Source: Tethya wilhelma
Taxonomy: Eukaryota > Porifera > Demospongiae > Tethyida > Tethyidae
Direction: 5' to 3'
NCBI GenBank assembly: GCA_964030475.1
Contig: CAXIPT010000002.1
Location: forward strand, 6,906,191 to 6,970,190
DNA: 64,000 nt
This document shows positions 33,417-44,164 of this stretch, piece after piece; position 1 is the first letter of the stretch; each line of letters opens with the position of its first letter. The notes beneath the pieces were generated by a model. That model ran no database searches. It saw only the letters and a program-made list of their open reading frames with translations, and was not told where the DNA came from. The translations under genes and the position numbers were made by a program.

Positions 33417-34422
33417 TCATACGTACGGTAGTACGTATAGTAGGAATGGGCCGCCTGTCCCATAGACACCATACAAAATGTTGTTCACCATAAAAATCTA
33501 GTCAAACAAAATTAAGCCTTCAAACTTGCTCAGAGGCTCTAACTGGCAGATTACCAATCGCATGCAAGGCCTAAAACTCACAGAAACCTTCCTCAGCACT
33601 CGTAGAGAGAGCTAGTGGGAAGCCACAACAGTGTCATTTTTGTTCTTCTAACAGTACATACGTACTTTCTAACTGACTTACTTGAAAAGCATTTCCAGAA
33701 AACCAGAATGTGTTGAGCCAACTTTGACAGCACAAAGTAACTCCTTTTCATAGGTAGTACATTCCTTGATACTCGTTTACATCACAAATAAGCCTAAACA
33801 AAAACTAGAAAGCTTTGAAACTGAGAATATAAATTCATGTACTTCAATGTAGCCATTTGTAGGTAGAGTTCAAAGGTCATTGATTATCCACGTGGCATTT
33901 AATACCCATGTGCATTAGCTGCTACTCAAGCTTTTTGTAAGGACTAACCAGTCTCTGATGGTCTCCTCACCGTAGTGTTGAAAAAAGTGAATGAACAAGT
34001 AGTAAAAATTTCAAAAAAATAAGCAGTGTAGGAATGGGCAGTGCTGTAAAAAGTATTGGAACAAGGAATGGTCTCAATTTCGGCACATGACAACTTCATT
34101 TTTTGTGCCCAAGTCTTGGCCAGTAATCTAGTCCTGACTGCAATACTTTATTCCACTTTTTAGCCAAGTGATAAAATTGGCAGGAATTTGAACCATTATA
34201 TCATGTGATAAAATGCAATACTGATAAGCTATTCAAGTACAGATCACTCTTTGAACCATTTACAACAATTAGCTACAATTAGCTAATAATTATTAACTAG
34301 AGAGATCAAAATGAAAATGAAGTAGTCATGTGCCGAAATTGAGACCATTCCTTGTTCCAATACTTTTTACAGCACTGCCCATTCCTACACTGCTTATTTT
34401 TTTGAAATTTTTACTACTTGTA
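33417..34422 (-). repeat. 1-kb unit family, copy U8 (complete)
   Basis: Begins TCATACGTACGGTAGTACG, with AAAGGTCATTG and CCACGTGG near 33866-33895. The inner palindrome is at about 34000-34420, ending TTTTTACTACTTG. The NRF1-type site is decayed (CCCATGTGCAT). Confidence 0.85.
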
Positions 34423-34988
34423 GCTATCTAGGAATACAGTTGGATTGGATGTGCTTCAAAACAGAACTCTGGCTCTCAGCCTCTGGATGTGATGTGCTTG
34501 GCTCAGGTGGCTTAGCTGCAGCTTGCACAGGTAAGCACTGAACTCAATTGATTGCAAGCTAAAATTCTGAGCTTACAACTGTCAAGTTAGTTCTGTCAGT
34601 GTTTACCAGTGAACTTCCACATGTATGCTTCTAGCTACTGAGCTAGCTAAGCAACATGATCACCAAGTGCTGATATTACATGATTCAGGCAGCCCATAGG
34701 TTTGCTATATATATAGTATCTCACAACAACTGATAATCATAGCATTGCTCATCGATGGTTCATTGTCTGTGATGCTGCTTCATCACAAGTTGCAAGTGAC
34801 AGAGTGCGCTGAGGCTTATGCACCATCGGTGCCTTTATTGTAATGGTAATTGGTGTCCAACTCAGTACTGCATAACTATTATAATAGTGAAGCTTCAAGC
34901 TAACTCTCTGGTAACAGCTTGGAATCAAATATTTCAGTTAGCTACATGCACAATTATGTGTGTGTATTTTTCATGTAAATCTAAGTCA
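34423..34988. other. No gene established
   Basis: A stretch at about 34439-34531 (after AATACAG, before GTAAGC) is open and splice-bounded but matches no family I recognise, so it is not called as an exon. The remainder is AT-rich. Confidence 0.35.
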
Positions 34989-36001
34989 TCATACGTAAGG
35001 TAGTACGTATAGTAGGAATATGAGCCGAATGTCCCATAGACACCATACAAAATGTTGGCCACTATAAAAATCTAGTCAAACAAAATTAAACCTTCAAATT
35101 TACTCAGAGGCTCTTACTGACAGATTACCAATTCCATGCAGGGCCTAAAACTCACAAAAACTTTCCTCAGCCAGCTTGTAGTGAGTGCTAACGGGAAGCC
35201 ACCATAGTGCCATTTTTGTTCTCTACTGTACGTACGTACATACTTTCTTCCTAACTGACTTACTTGAAAAGGATTTCCCGAGAACCAGAATGTGTTGAGT
35301 CAACTTTGACCACCAGCACAATGTAAGTTCTTTTTCACGGGCACTACATTCCTTTATACTAGTTTTAATCTCAAATAGGCCTAAACAAAAACTAGAAAGC
35401 TTTGAAACTTAAGTTAGTGTATAAATTCATGTATACTACATGCAATGAAGCCATCTTTATATATGTAGAGTTCAAAGGTCATTATCCACGTGGCATTATT
35501 ATGAGCATGTGCATTAGCTTCCTCCAGCATAAAGCTGCTACTTAAGCTTTTTGTAAAGACTAACCAGTCTCTGATAGTCTCCACCCTGTAGTGTTAAAAA
35601 AAGTGAATAAATTAACAAGTACGAAAAATTTCAAAAAAATTAGTAGTGTAGGAATGGGCAGTGCAGTAAAAAGCATTGGAACAAGACATGTCTCAATTTT
35701 GGCACATGACTACTTCATTTTTTGTATCTAACTCTTGGCCAGCAGTCCAGTTTAAGTTGCCTATCTTGTTTGGTTTACTCCACTGCTTAGCCAACTGATT
35801 AGATTAAACCAATGCAATAATAAGCTATGGTACTACTGTAGTACAAATCATTGCATTTATGACACTGAGAATCCATATTAGGGATCAAGAATAAATCAAA
35901 AATGAAGTAGTCATGTGCCGGAATTGAGACATGTCTTGTTCCAATGCTTCATGCACTGCCCATTCCTACACTACTTATTTTCTTGAAATTTTACTACTTG
36001 T
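34989..36001 (-). repeat. 1-kb unit family, copy U9 (complete)
   Basis: Begins TCATACGTAAGGTAGTACG. The outer region has CAAAGGTCATTATCCACGTGG at about 35470. The inner palindrome is at about 35620-36000. The NRF1-type site has decayed to GAGCATGTGCATTAG. Confidence 0.85.
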
Positions 36002-36347
36002 ATGTGTACAGTCGAATTTTAACCTCCGAACAAGGGACGCTTTCGGAGCATGGCTTTTGTCCTCTATTCGGAGGTTGTCCTCTGTTGGGAGGTTTTTTTA
36101 TTTTTCACCTAAAACACCTTTTATTTGACATTCTGGCACATATTTAGCTATGCACAGTATGCAGTGTAGCTACCATGGAAGATCTAGAGTGCCAGGATTC
36201 CTATGCAGAGTGGAAATAATCATGGAATTGACAATTTGTAGTCTGTGTTAATGAAGAAAGAGACAACTACCCTGTTAACAACCATCTCAAGGGTCTTGTT
36301 TTCCACCAGGATATCAAGAATTCCTGCCGTTTAGAAGATCCAGAAGC
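36002..36347. other. No gene recognised
   Basis: Contains CTCCGAACAAGGGACGCTTT and a nearby complementary-looking GGAGGTTGTCCTCTG patch (about 36025-36095), a possible decayed palindrome. No exon was recognised. Confidence 0.35.
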
Positions 36348-36777
36348 TAATTAAGGGAAGCTTTTAATAAATTATGGTCAAGATTAATAGTTAAATAACT
36401 TAAACATAATGATTAGTCGACTATGACAGTGTTAATAGGATCTTCTTTCAACTTCTTCTCCGCCAAGGTGGAGCTCACTTTCCGCCAAAGCGGAGGGAGG
36501 GCCGCTAAGGCGGAGACAACTTCTGCTAAAGCGGAAAGCGGAAGCGGTCCGCAAAGACGAAGATGACTTCTGCGGTCCACCAATGCCAAGAGTCTCGTGA
36601 TTAACTTGCAACTTATCAATGCCTCACAAATCAGAAACTGACTACTGGGAAATGAGTCAGTGATTTTAAAGTGTTGAAAGAAGATCCTATTAACGCTGTC
36701 ATAGTAGACTAATCATTATGTTTAAGTTATTTAACTATTAATCTTGACCATAATTTATTAAAAGCTTCCCTTAATTA
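36348..36777. mobile_element. 430-bp foldback MITE with 105-bp arms and a hairpin-array core
   Basis: Arms 36348-36452 and 36673-36777 are near-perfect reverse complements (TAATTAAGGGAAGC... and GTTGAAAGAAGATCCTATTA). The core at about 36460-36560 holds several short inverted motifs such as CCGCCAAAGCGGAG, CCGCTAAGGCGGAG and CTGCTAAAGCGGAA, in strikingly GC-rich sequence for this window. Non-coding. Confidence 0.88.
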
Positions 36778-37087
36778 TGCACAATATCATAGTACTTTTA
36801 AAATTGACTCTGGTTACCAGAGATTGCCTGTACCACTGAATGGCTAGAAATTGAGGCAATTGATTTCAAGCAACTAATTTTACATTGACTGCCATGCAAT
36901 TGATTATGGTGTACACTGCAAAATGTATATACAAGTAAGCTGAACTATGGAGTATACATTAGTACTCATGCACGGACTATGACATAATATTGTGAGATCT
37001 GATGGGTACCATTGTGGATCATAAGATCTAGATGACATTGTTATCATCACTACTTGTATAGCTGTATTAAGTACAGAATTATTGAAG

Positions 37088-37385
37088 TCATTGACAAGAC
37101 TAATATATTTTAAATACAGCTGTATGTAAATGTTTTCTGCAATTAACATAATTATTACCCTAATATTGTTAATTATTATTATCATTATTATTATTATCGG
37201 TGAGAGAAACATGCCAAAAACAGAATCGTACATAAGAGTAGTAAAGTATAATTCTCTCACCGATAATAATAATAATAATAATAGTAATAATAGTAATAAT
37301 AAACAATATTAGGGTAATAATTATGTCAATTACAGAAAACATTTACATACTGCTGTATTTAAAATATATCGGTCTTGTCAGTGAG
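37088..37385. mobile_element. 298-bp foldback MITE
   Basis: The arms are nearly perfect inverted repeats along about 130 bp (TCATTGACAAGAC at the left, GTCTTGTCAGTGA at the right). They pass through AAATGTTTTCTG and an ATT/AAT microsatellite to TCGGTGAGAGAA near the centre. Non-coding. Confidence 0.9.
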
Positions 37386-37509
37386 CTTGCATATTTTAGT
37401 TAATATAGTGCATGCATATGTTTAACTTGAGTTTTCAAAAGATTTTGAGAGATTTTAAGAGATGTCAAGTTCTGTGTACAAGTTGTAAACAGAGTTGCAT
37501 ATGAATTTA

Positions 37510-38156
37510 TCATACGTACGGTAGTACGTATAGTAGGAATGGGCCGACTGTCCCATAGACACAATACAAAATGTTGGCCACCATAAAAATCTAGTCAAAC
37601 AAAATTAAACCTTCAAAGTTGCTCAGAGGCTCTTACTGACAGATTACCAACTGCATGCAAGGCCTAAGACTCACAAAAACTTTCCACAGCTCTCGNTACC
37701 AACATCAAGATGGCTACGTACATGCAAGTACAGTATTTTATACCAGAGTTTTTAAAATGCCTAGATTTTGTTTGTAATATAGCTTTTAAGCACCAAACGA
37801 GTATAAAAGGACGTAGTTCGGATAAAGTCAAGTTGCACTATACAGTTAAAGCTGGCTGAATGCCTTTTGTTTGTCTGGAAATCGTGTTCAAGTTTGTCAG
37901 TTAGGAAGGAAGGAAGGAAGAAGAAAACAAAATTGCACTGTTCTGGCTTCCCGCCAGCGCTCTCTCCAGAGTGCCGCTAGAAAGTTTCTGTGAGTTTTGT
38001 TGATGCATGCAGTTAGAAAACTATCCAAGGGAGGCTTTAACCCATGTCTGAAGGCTTAGCTGTCATTCTCTGAAAATTTATGAGCATAAACATTTTGTAT
38101 TGTGTCTATGGGACATTCGGCCCATTCCTACTATACGTACTACCGTACGTATGATA
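37510..38156. repeat. 1-kb unit family, copies U10 and U11 abutting at a contig join
   Basis: 37510-37695 is the outer end of a minus-oriented unit. 37697-38156 is the outer part of a plus-oriented unit ending GTACGTATGATA. They meet at the N at 37696 without inner palindromes, so sequence is probably missing at the join. Confidence 0.8.
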
Positions 38157-38468
38157 CATTATTAATATAGGGTATATATATATATGTATCTATAGCAACA
38201 CAATAATACTTACTTTATTAAGCATATAATATTATATAGTAATAGAAAATACCGATATTCAATGCAGCATGAATATAATTATGAATTTCGAAGTTGATGC
38301 ATGGGTGTCACAGCAAGCATGCATGCATTACTTAAGTTAATTCCCCTATATGCTCTTAATTGAGGAAGTGAACTATGGCTTAAGATATATCCTTAGTTAT
38401 AGTAATACCTCTATAAAAGCAATGCTTGCATGCATAGAGCATTCAAAGTGTGCAAGAACAGTGCAAAT

Positions 38469-39056
38469 ATGGCTGAAGCAACGGTTGAAACTTTCGTGAA
38501 CAAAATCCTAGACCTTTTCAAGAAGTGTATTTCTAATGGAATACCAGAACTAAGTATCCCTCCACTGGATCCACTAAGTATCCCTGGCAGCAAAGATATC
38601 AATATCAAAAATTTTCTTTTAAGTATCCAAGGCAACTTTCGCGATTTCCAAGTGGAAGGACTTGCTTCAATGGGTGTTCCTGAACTATCGATAAAAGAAA
38701 AAAAAGTTACTGCAACTACATCTACTAAGCTCGAAGTTAATGGAAAGTACACACTCAATGGAAAAGCAATGAAAGTGATCTCTATCAACTCTGACAGCAC
38801 CTTTCGATGCAGCATAGAGCCACTATCAATGACCATCGGCCTCTCCTTCAAAGACAGAGATCCTAAGGCTATCGTGGAACTCAAGTCTGGAACTGTGAAG
38901 ATAGAGTTAGACGATTTCCCACGTTCCAAGGCTGCAAATGGAGTCCTCAACTCAGTCTCTGGCTTGATAGCAAAGTTTGTCGAAGAATCCATGGGACCAG
39001 CTTTGCAGAGTGCTGTGCAGAAATTAATTGATCAGAATAAGAGCGACTTAAAATAG
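38469..39056 (+). CDS. JHBP/TULIP-like lipid-binding protein, single exon
   Basis: An upstream ATG at 38430 would add 13 residues. I prefer the ATG at 38469 (ATATGGCTGAAG), giving about 195 residues. The segment GIPELSIPPLDPLSIPG near the N-terminus, followed by FLLSIQGNF..FQVEGL, alternating hydrophobic strands and an amphipathic C-terminal helix, resembles the haemolymph juvenile-hormone-binding/takeout branch of the TULIP fold. TULIP proteins carry lipids or hydrophobic ligands in a tubular cavity. Unlike secreted family members it shows no signal peptide and no N-terminal Cys pair, so it may act inside the cell. Codon use looks normal, there are no stops, and AATAAA follows about 50 bp after the stop. 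Ligand unknown. Confidence 0.75.
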   Translation: MAEATVETFVNKILDLFKKCISNGIPELSIPPLDPLSIPGSKDINIKNFLLSIQGNFRDFQVEGLASMGVPELSIKEKKVTATTSTKLEVNGKYTLNGKAMKVISINSDSTFRCSIEPLSMTIGLSFKDRDPKAIVELKSGTVKIELDDFPRSKAANGVLNSVSGLIAKFVEESMGPALQSAVQKLIDQNKSDLK

Positions 39057-39109
39057 TCCTAAATATTAATAATGAACACTGTGACTAGTTTGCAGGATGT
39101 TGCCATGGA

Positions 39110-39115
39110 CAATAA
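39110..39115 (+). terminator. Polyadenylation signal AATAAA of the TULIP-like gene
   Basis: AATAAA within GACAATAAAAAATAC, about 55 bp downstream of the stop codon at 39056. This fits a short 3' UTR. Confidence 0.6.
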
Positions 39116-39297
39116 AAAATACTTTGAATTACTAGTTTTGTTTTTCAGATTTAATTATTTTTTATAATGCATAAAATTGTAGTGAGCCAGACTTCAAATA
39201 ATTTTTGGTAATGTTTTAATTGAAAATCAGTACAGCATAAAGGTAGTTTTAAAGAAATGAATAATTTTAGTAAGAGTATACACTATATATATAAGTA

Positions 39298-39545
39298 TCA
39301 TACGTACGGTAGTACATATCGTAGGAATGGGCCGAATGTCCCATGGACACAATACAAAATGTTGGTCACCATAAAAATCTAGTCAAACAAAATCAAATTA
39401 ACTTTCAAAGTTGCTCATAAGCTCTCACTAACAGATTACCAACTGCTTGCAAGGCTTGAAACTCGCAAAAAACTTCCTCAGCACTCATAGAGAGCGCTAG
39501 TGGGAAGCCACCATAGTGCCATTGTGCCGTACGTACGTAAGTTAG
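39298..39545 (-). repeat. 1-kb unit family, copy U12 (outer end only)
   Basis: Begins TCATACGTACGGTAGTACA and continues through the CACTCATAGAGAGCGCTAGTG segment to the GTACGTACG tract. The rest of the unit is missing. Confidence 0.8.
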
Positions 39546-39797
39546 AAGAAGAAGTAGTAGGGATATCGACTGTAGATCGGGAAAATTTTCACAGCTAAAT
39601 GTTTTCCTTTACAGATTTAATTTTTGTGTGTTCAATTTGTCATTCATCTGATCCGATAATTTAAAGATCACCGTACCTTTAGAGCTCTGCATTAAATAGC
39701 AAAAATAACATTTAAACTTCATGTAGTGAAAATTTACAATCTAAGGTACAGTTTTAACTGTATTATTATGTATTTATTAACAATTTCTCTTGATTAG

Positions 39798-39896
39798 AGT
39801 GGGTTTACATCACTGACGATAGCAAGTGTCAAAGGTCACAAGATGGTGGTTGAATTGTTACTTAAAGCAAAAGCCAAAGTTGACAGACAAGACATG
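39798..39896 (+). CDS. Isolated ankyrin-repeat exon
   Basis: Exactly 99 nt, 33 codons, between an acceptor (TTGATTAG) and a donor (ATG|GTAAGG), open in frame. The peptide has the ankyrin pattern: SGFTSLTIAS, then GHKMVVELLLKAKAKVD. Ankyrin repeats mediate protein-protein contacts and are often encoded one repeat per exon. No companion exon was recognised within 2 kb on either side, where DNA is repeat-rich. It is either part of a gene with long introns or an orphan remnant. Confidence 0.75.
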
Positions 39897-40124
39897 GTAA
39901 GGATCGTATCATACTAGTCAAATGGAAACATTATGGCCATGGGGTGACCTGAGTGAACTCTTAATGCACATAATTACTAGCTAGTTAGAAGGCTACATGC
40001 ATAACACATTATCAAGTCCGGCATTTTATGCGAGGACACACACATTTCTTAACGAAAATATTGACAAGTTATTGTGATTGACAGTCATTTCTAGCAGAAA
40101 AATGCACAAACTTTAATCCCATGT

Positions 40125-40305
40125 AGTCATGTGCCGAAATTGAGACATGCCTTGTTCCAATACTTTTTACCGTACTGCCCATTATTCCTACACTACTTAT
40201 TTTTTGAAATTTTTACTACTTGTAAGTGTAGGAATGGGCAGTCCATGTGAGTAAAACGTATTGGAACAAGGCATGCCTCAATTTTGGCACACAACTACCT
40301 AATTT
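40125..40305. repeat. 1-kb unit family, copy U13 (inner arms only)
   Basis: A right-type inner arm (CATGTGCCGAAATTGAGACA ... TTTTTACTACTTG) is followed immediately by a left-type arm (GTGTAGGAATGGGCAGTCC). The arms are in the opposite order to that in other units. Confidence 0.75.
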
Positions 40306-41905
40306 TTTTTTGACAAAATACTTGTGAAGACCATAACAAACACTTCCTTCGATTGTATGGAAAATAGAACACCTATAATACTGGTGCAGTATATATCAGA
40401 TAAGCAGCCTGATGAGGAAATACATGCAAAAACATCAAATCTGAGGTATTTAAGCAAAAACTCCCAAGAAGGGCAACCTCTCTTCAAAGGCACGAAGCTA
40501 TAGTCCCCAGACAACATCGTTGTTCAGAAGAGGTTCCACCGTAAAGACCACAACAAAATACTATTAAAACCATATGTAACAATTAAATACTTCTTTCTAT
40601 TGTAAGGAAAACAGAACACTTACTGCAGTTATGGTGTATGCAACATAAGAACCCTGATGAAGAATACAAAAAGCATCAAAAATCTGAGGCATTTAAGCAA
40701 AAACTCCCAAGAAGCACAATTTCTCTATATACAAAGGCATGAAGTAATTGTCCCCAAACTATGTTGTATAGTTTAGAGGTTAATTCCACTGCATGTAAAG
40801 ACCACAACAAAATACTTTTTAAAGACCATAATTATAATAAATACTTCTTTCTATTGTAAGGAATTTCAAATAGAACACCTACTGTACAATTATGGTGTGT
40901 GAATCATGCAATATCATAATAAGTAACCTATGAGGAAGTACATGCACTGAATATAAGGTATTTATTAATAATAAGCAAAAACTCCCAAAAAGAGCAACGT
41001 TACCTCTCTACACAGGCATGAACCTTAATTGTCCCCAGATGATGTAGTAGTTTAGATCAAGGTTCCACTGTAATAACCACAACAAAATACTTTCCAAGTC
41101 CGCATAACAAATACTTCTTTAAAGAAAATAGAAAACCTATAATTATATACTGCACAACTATCATTGTGCGTGCATCATGCATGCTGTATCATAATCAGCC
41201 TGCATATAAAGTACAAAAAATATCAAATCTGAGGTATTTAAGCTAAACCTCCCAAGAATTCACTGTTAAAAATAGTGTGTCCACATAACTGCTTAGATTT
41301 TACACACTAGTGTGTTAAACAACACCCTTTTTCTGTTGCCATGGAAACGTTTGATGTGGTTTAAGTTCAAAGAAGCATATTTTCATGTGGATTAACTTTT
41401 CTGGGGATTGAATACTGAAATATTAGTTTTCAACATCTAGAGAAGCTTTTGAGTTACATGCATTATCATGCTTAAATGCACATTTAGGTGTGTTAAATTT
41501 AACATGCATGGGAACACACCATTTTTAACAGTGTTAAAGGCAACCTCTCTAGAAAGGCATGAATTAAGCTTGTCTCCGGATGATGTCGTTGTTTAGAGGT
41601 TCCACTGTAAAGAAGCCCACAACAATTAAACTTGATACTTTTAAAGACCACAAACATGTATACTTCTTTCTATGGTATAAGGAAAATATTATAGACCACC
41701 TACTATACAATTATACAGTGCATGTGCATATGCATCATACAGTATCAAATAAGCAGCCTGATAAAAAGTACAAAAATATCGAATCTGAGGTATTTAAGCA
41801 AAAACTCCCAAGAAGGGCAACCTCTCTACAAAGTATGAAGCTTAATTGTCCCCTGATGATGTCACTGTTCACTGCCAGAGGCTCCACTGTAAAGACCACA
41901 ACAAA
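40306..41905. repeat. Tandem satellite, about 250-bp unit, five copies
   Basis: Units start near 40306, 40560, 40815, 41085 and about 41600. Each has ACAACAAAATACTT, an ACTTCTTTC-like patch, AATCTGAGGTATTTAAGC, AAAACTCCCAAGAAGGGCAA, and a GTCCCCAGATGATGT-like segment then GAGGTTCCACTGTAAAGACC. The units differ by substitutions and indels. One is interrupted by a 273-bp MITE. No function evident. Confidence 0.85.
41261..41533. mobile_element. 273-bp MITE inserted in a satellite unit
   Basis: Terminal inverted repeats CACTGTTAAAAATAGTGTGT and ACACACCATTTTTAACAGTG. It splits the satellite motif CCCAAGAAGGGCAACCTCTC between left and right flanks, so the insertion postdates amplification of the satellite. 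Confidence 0.85.
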
Positions 41906-41937
41906 AGGAGGAAAGGAAAATAGAACTCTAATAAAAT

Positions 41938-42500
41938 AGAAGTAGTAAAAATATTGTGAAAATAAGCACTGCTAGCTAGTGTAGGAACGGGCAGTGCTGT
42001 AAAAAGCAATAAACAAGGCAATGAAAGACTCAGAACTTGGGCACATATTTATATTAAATACTTCATACATTTTCACAGTCTCTTATGCCAGCTGGACATG
42101 CAGGATGCTAGCCAGTTTATTATTCTAGCTTGTCAATAGTCATGAACAACATGCAAGTAAAACTTGTATGTGAGATTATGAGAATTAGGCAAAAAAATTG
42201 TTACAGTAGTCAAGTTATATGTATCGGAGTTCCAATCTTGCCTTGTTTATTATTGCTTAAGTTTCAATACAGCACTATACCCATTATTATACTGCTTAAC
42301 TTATAGTACTTGTTCACTCACTTTTTCCAACACTAAAGTGTTCAATTGTATATTATATACATGAAACTAGTCTAAGACTATACAGTCTCAGGAAAAGCAG
42401 GGGTGCTTGCAGTAACATTGAATCTACATGCGCATAATGAGTGCAATTAAACCACCACTGACGTGGTCTACTGACAACCTATACCTACATAAAATGTCTG
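41938..42500 (+). repeat. 1-kb unit family, copy U14 (old, diverged)
   Basis: Diverged inner palindrome (GTGTAGGAACGGGCAGTGCT at about 41980, complementary arm near 42240-42310). The outer region has CATGCGCATAATG, GACGTGGTCTACTGAC and ATAAAATGTCTG. It then fades into unique sequence. Confidence 0.7.
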
Positions 42501-42958
42501 TATACGCATCATTTTACTGTGCAGTATCATTATATAGTTCAGGTATAGTACATATATAATTATGTATATAGTCTAGCTCATGCCCAGACCATGTCACAAC
42601 AGATGCTGAAAGTACAAAGGCTACCACCTAATGCACATAGTACAAAAGCCTTGCACGATCACATGAACATTAAATTTGTGTCTGATGTTGATACAGCAAA
42701 ACAATGAATTTGGAGGTAGCATACCAGACTCTCGATCTTTCTCCTTGAAGACGGGTTGAGTCTGGGGACACGACTATATAGATTATAAGTGGTAGCTCAG
42801 AGTGCTGTATACATACATGTACCTAATGAACACAAAATAGAGCCGGCACATGCACATAATTGTGTACACATGTGTACGTGCCAAGCCTACAAATTCACAA
42901 CCTGACTATATATATCCACTATCACATCATTATTATTCTCATAAGCCCCACTGCCCAC
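42501..42958. other. No gene recognised
   Basis: Unique AT-rich DNA on the 3' side of the CCT2 pseudogene exon. No continuation of CCT2 coding sequence was found. Confidence 0.4.
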
Positions 42959-43175
42959 CTAGTCCCATGGTGGTCCTCCCCTCGGAGTAAAGAGCCCTCA
43001 GCAGTGATATCAGCTCTAGGTTGTCGTATAGCCGGCGTTGTCTGCTATGATAGCGCATGGGCAATTGCCTCAGGGTCCTGACGAAGACTTCCATGCATGG
43101 CTAGGGACTCCTTCCCTGGAGTACGACCAGAGAGGTCCTACATGGATGGCATGGCCATCAGCATCTCAGAGGCAC
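42959..43175 (-). pseudogene. CCT2: CCT2 (TCP-1 beta chaperonin subunit) pseudogene exon
   Basis: The minus strand encodes recognisable CCT beta segments in order: GASEMLMA, then after a TAG stop GRTPGKESLAM, LRQDPEAIA, and in a shifted frame IIADNAGYDNLELISLLRA and LYSEGRTTMGL. An AG acceptor (CTCACAG) and a GT donor (CTAG|GTGGGC) bound it at 217 nt. The in-frame stop and the frameshift before IIADNAGY show that it is dead. The normal protein is an equatorial/ATP-binding part of the cytosolic chaperonin that folds actin and tubulin. No neighbouring CCT2 exons were found. Retained splice sites suggest a duplicated genomic fragment rather than a retrocopy. Confidence 0.85.
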
Positions 43176-43188
43176 CTGTGAGGATGTA

Positions 43189-43300
43189 ATGGTGTCAGGG
43201 TATGAGGGTGTGAGTGTGTCAGGTATGAGGGTGTGAGGGAGTGAGGATATATGAGGGTGTGAGTGTGCATGAGGATGAGAATGTGCCAGTGTGTATGTCA
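43189..43300. repeat. G-rich minisatellite (TGAGGGTG-type)
   Basis: Irregular repeats of GTATGAGGGTGTGAG and GTGTGAGTGTG over about 110 bp. G-runs of three occur several times. No gene. Confidence 0.75.
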
Positions 43301-43952
43301 GGTTTGCATGGTAACATTTTGACTACAGTCATTTGACCTATGTTACATTACATGCAGCTACCGAAAGTCGAAATATCAATTCTCAAGTGGAATTGCATTA
43401 AAAACTGTGATGTGTGTACGTGCAAGTGCACAAAGACAAGGCCCTGGACTGGAAAAATAAAACAATGTGAGGCTATCAAGAAACTGGAAAATTTTGTGAA
43501 CTTCATGCAGAGAAGCCCTTTCTGACTGCCAAACCATTGACAATCCTGATCATCATGATTGTTATCACGGGGGTTTGAGCTAAGTTTTTGGCACATTCCT
43601 CTTGTGTGTATAAGCTCAAAACTTGCTAGGTATATGCAGGGATAGTTAGGCTGTGCAGCAATAGCACCACTTTTAATCATGACTTAGACTACCAAGCTCA
43701 GGATCATAGTAAAAACTTAACGAAAGGAAAAATTCAATTATGCCTGAAAAATTAATTCCTTCATATAGCGCACTTATAGGCTAAGTTTACTTCACAACCT
43801 TTCTGCAAGTAAGCTTGAAGATTGCAATAAGCCAGCAACAAGCTACCAAAAGCCTGAAAGAAACAAGTTCTTAATAAATACATTGTCAAAGGAAAAAGGC
43901 ATAGCTACTTACCATTATTGTGATAAGCGTTTTTAGAATTATGCACATCTCC
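43301..43952. other. No gene established
   Basis: An open stretch at 43360-43525 follows a possible acceptor (TTACATGCAG) and encodes a Cys-rich motif CDVCTCKC. I cannot assign it, and its exon status is unproven. The rest is AT-rich. Confidence 0.3.
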
Positions 43953-44164
43953 TACCGTATAGCGGGAAATTTTCGTATGGTGGAAATTTTCGTATATTTC
44001 GTATGCAGTTCGACTACACGAAAATTAAAACTGCGAAAATTTAACTTCCGCATTTACTTTATACAAGCGTGCGCCGCGTATATGAAATTTAAAACTACGA
44101 AAATTTCTTCTGGCGCGTTTATACAAAATTTTGCACCAACAAAGATTTCCCACTATATACGGTA
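43953..44164. mobile_element. MITE with TACCGTATAGCGGGAAAT termini
   Basis: Left TACCGTATAGCGGGAAAT and right ATTTCCCACTATATACGGTA are imperfect inverted repeats. Internal CGAAAATT and AATTTTCG motifs recur several times. Non-coding. Confidence 0.8.

Noticed and set aside
34439..34531. Splice-bounded open stretch near a repeat unit
   Set aside because: AG and GTAAGC borders are present, but the peptide matches nothing known and lies among repeats.
38411..38992. 193-codon minus-strand frame opposite the TULIP-like gene
   Set aside because: The plus-strand frame has recognisable family motifs and a polyadenylation signal; the minus frame has neither.
40306..41905. CRISPR-like regular repeats
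   Set aside because: Units of about 250 bp are contiguous and diverged, without short direct repeats separated by unique spacers; this is satellite DNA.
43360..43525. Possible terminal exon with a CDVCTCKC motif
   Set aside because: Preceded by a plausible acceptor, but no family match and no partner exon; recorded only as an unassigned open stretch.
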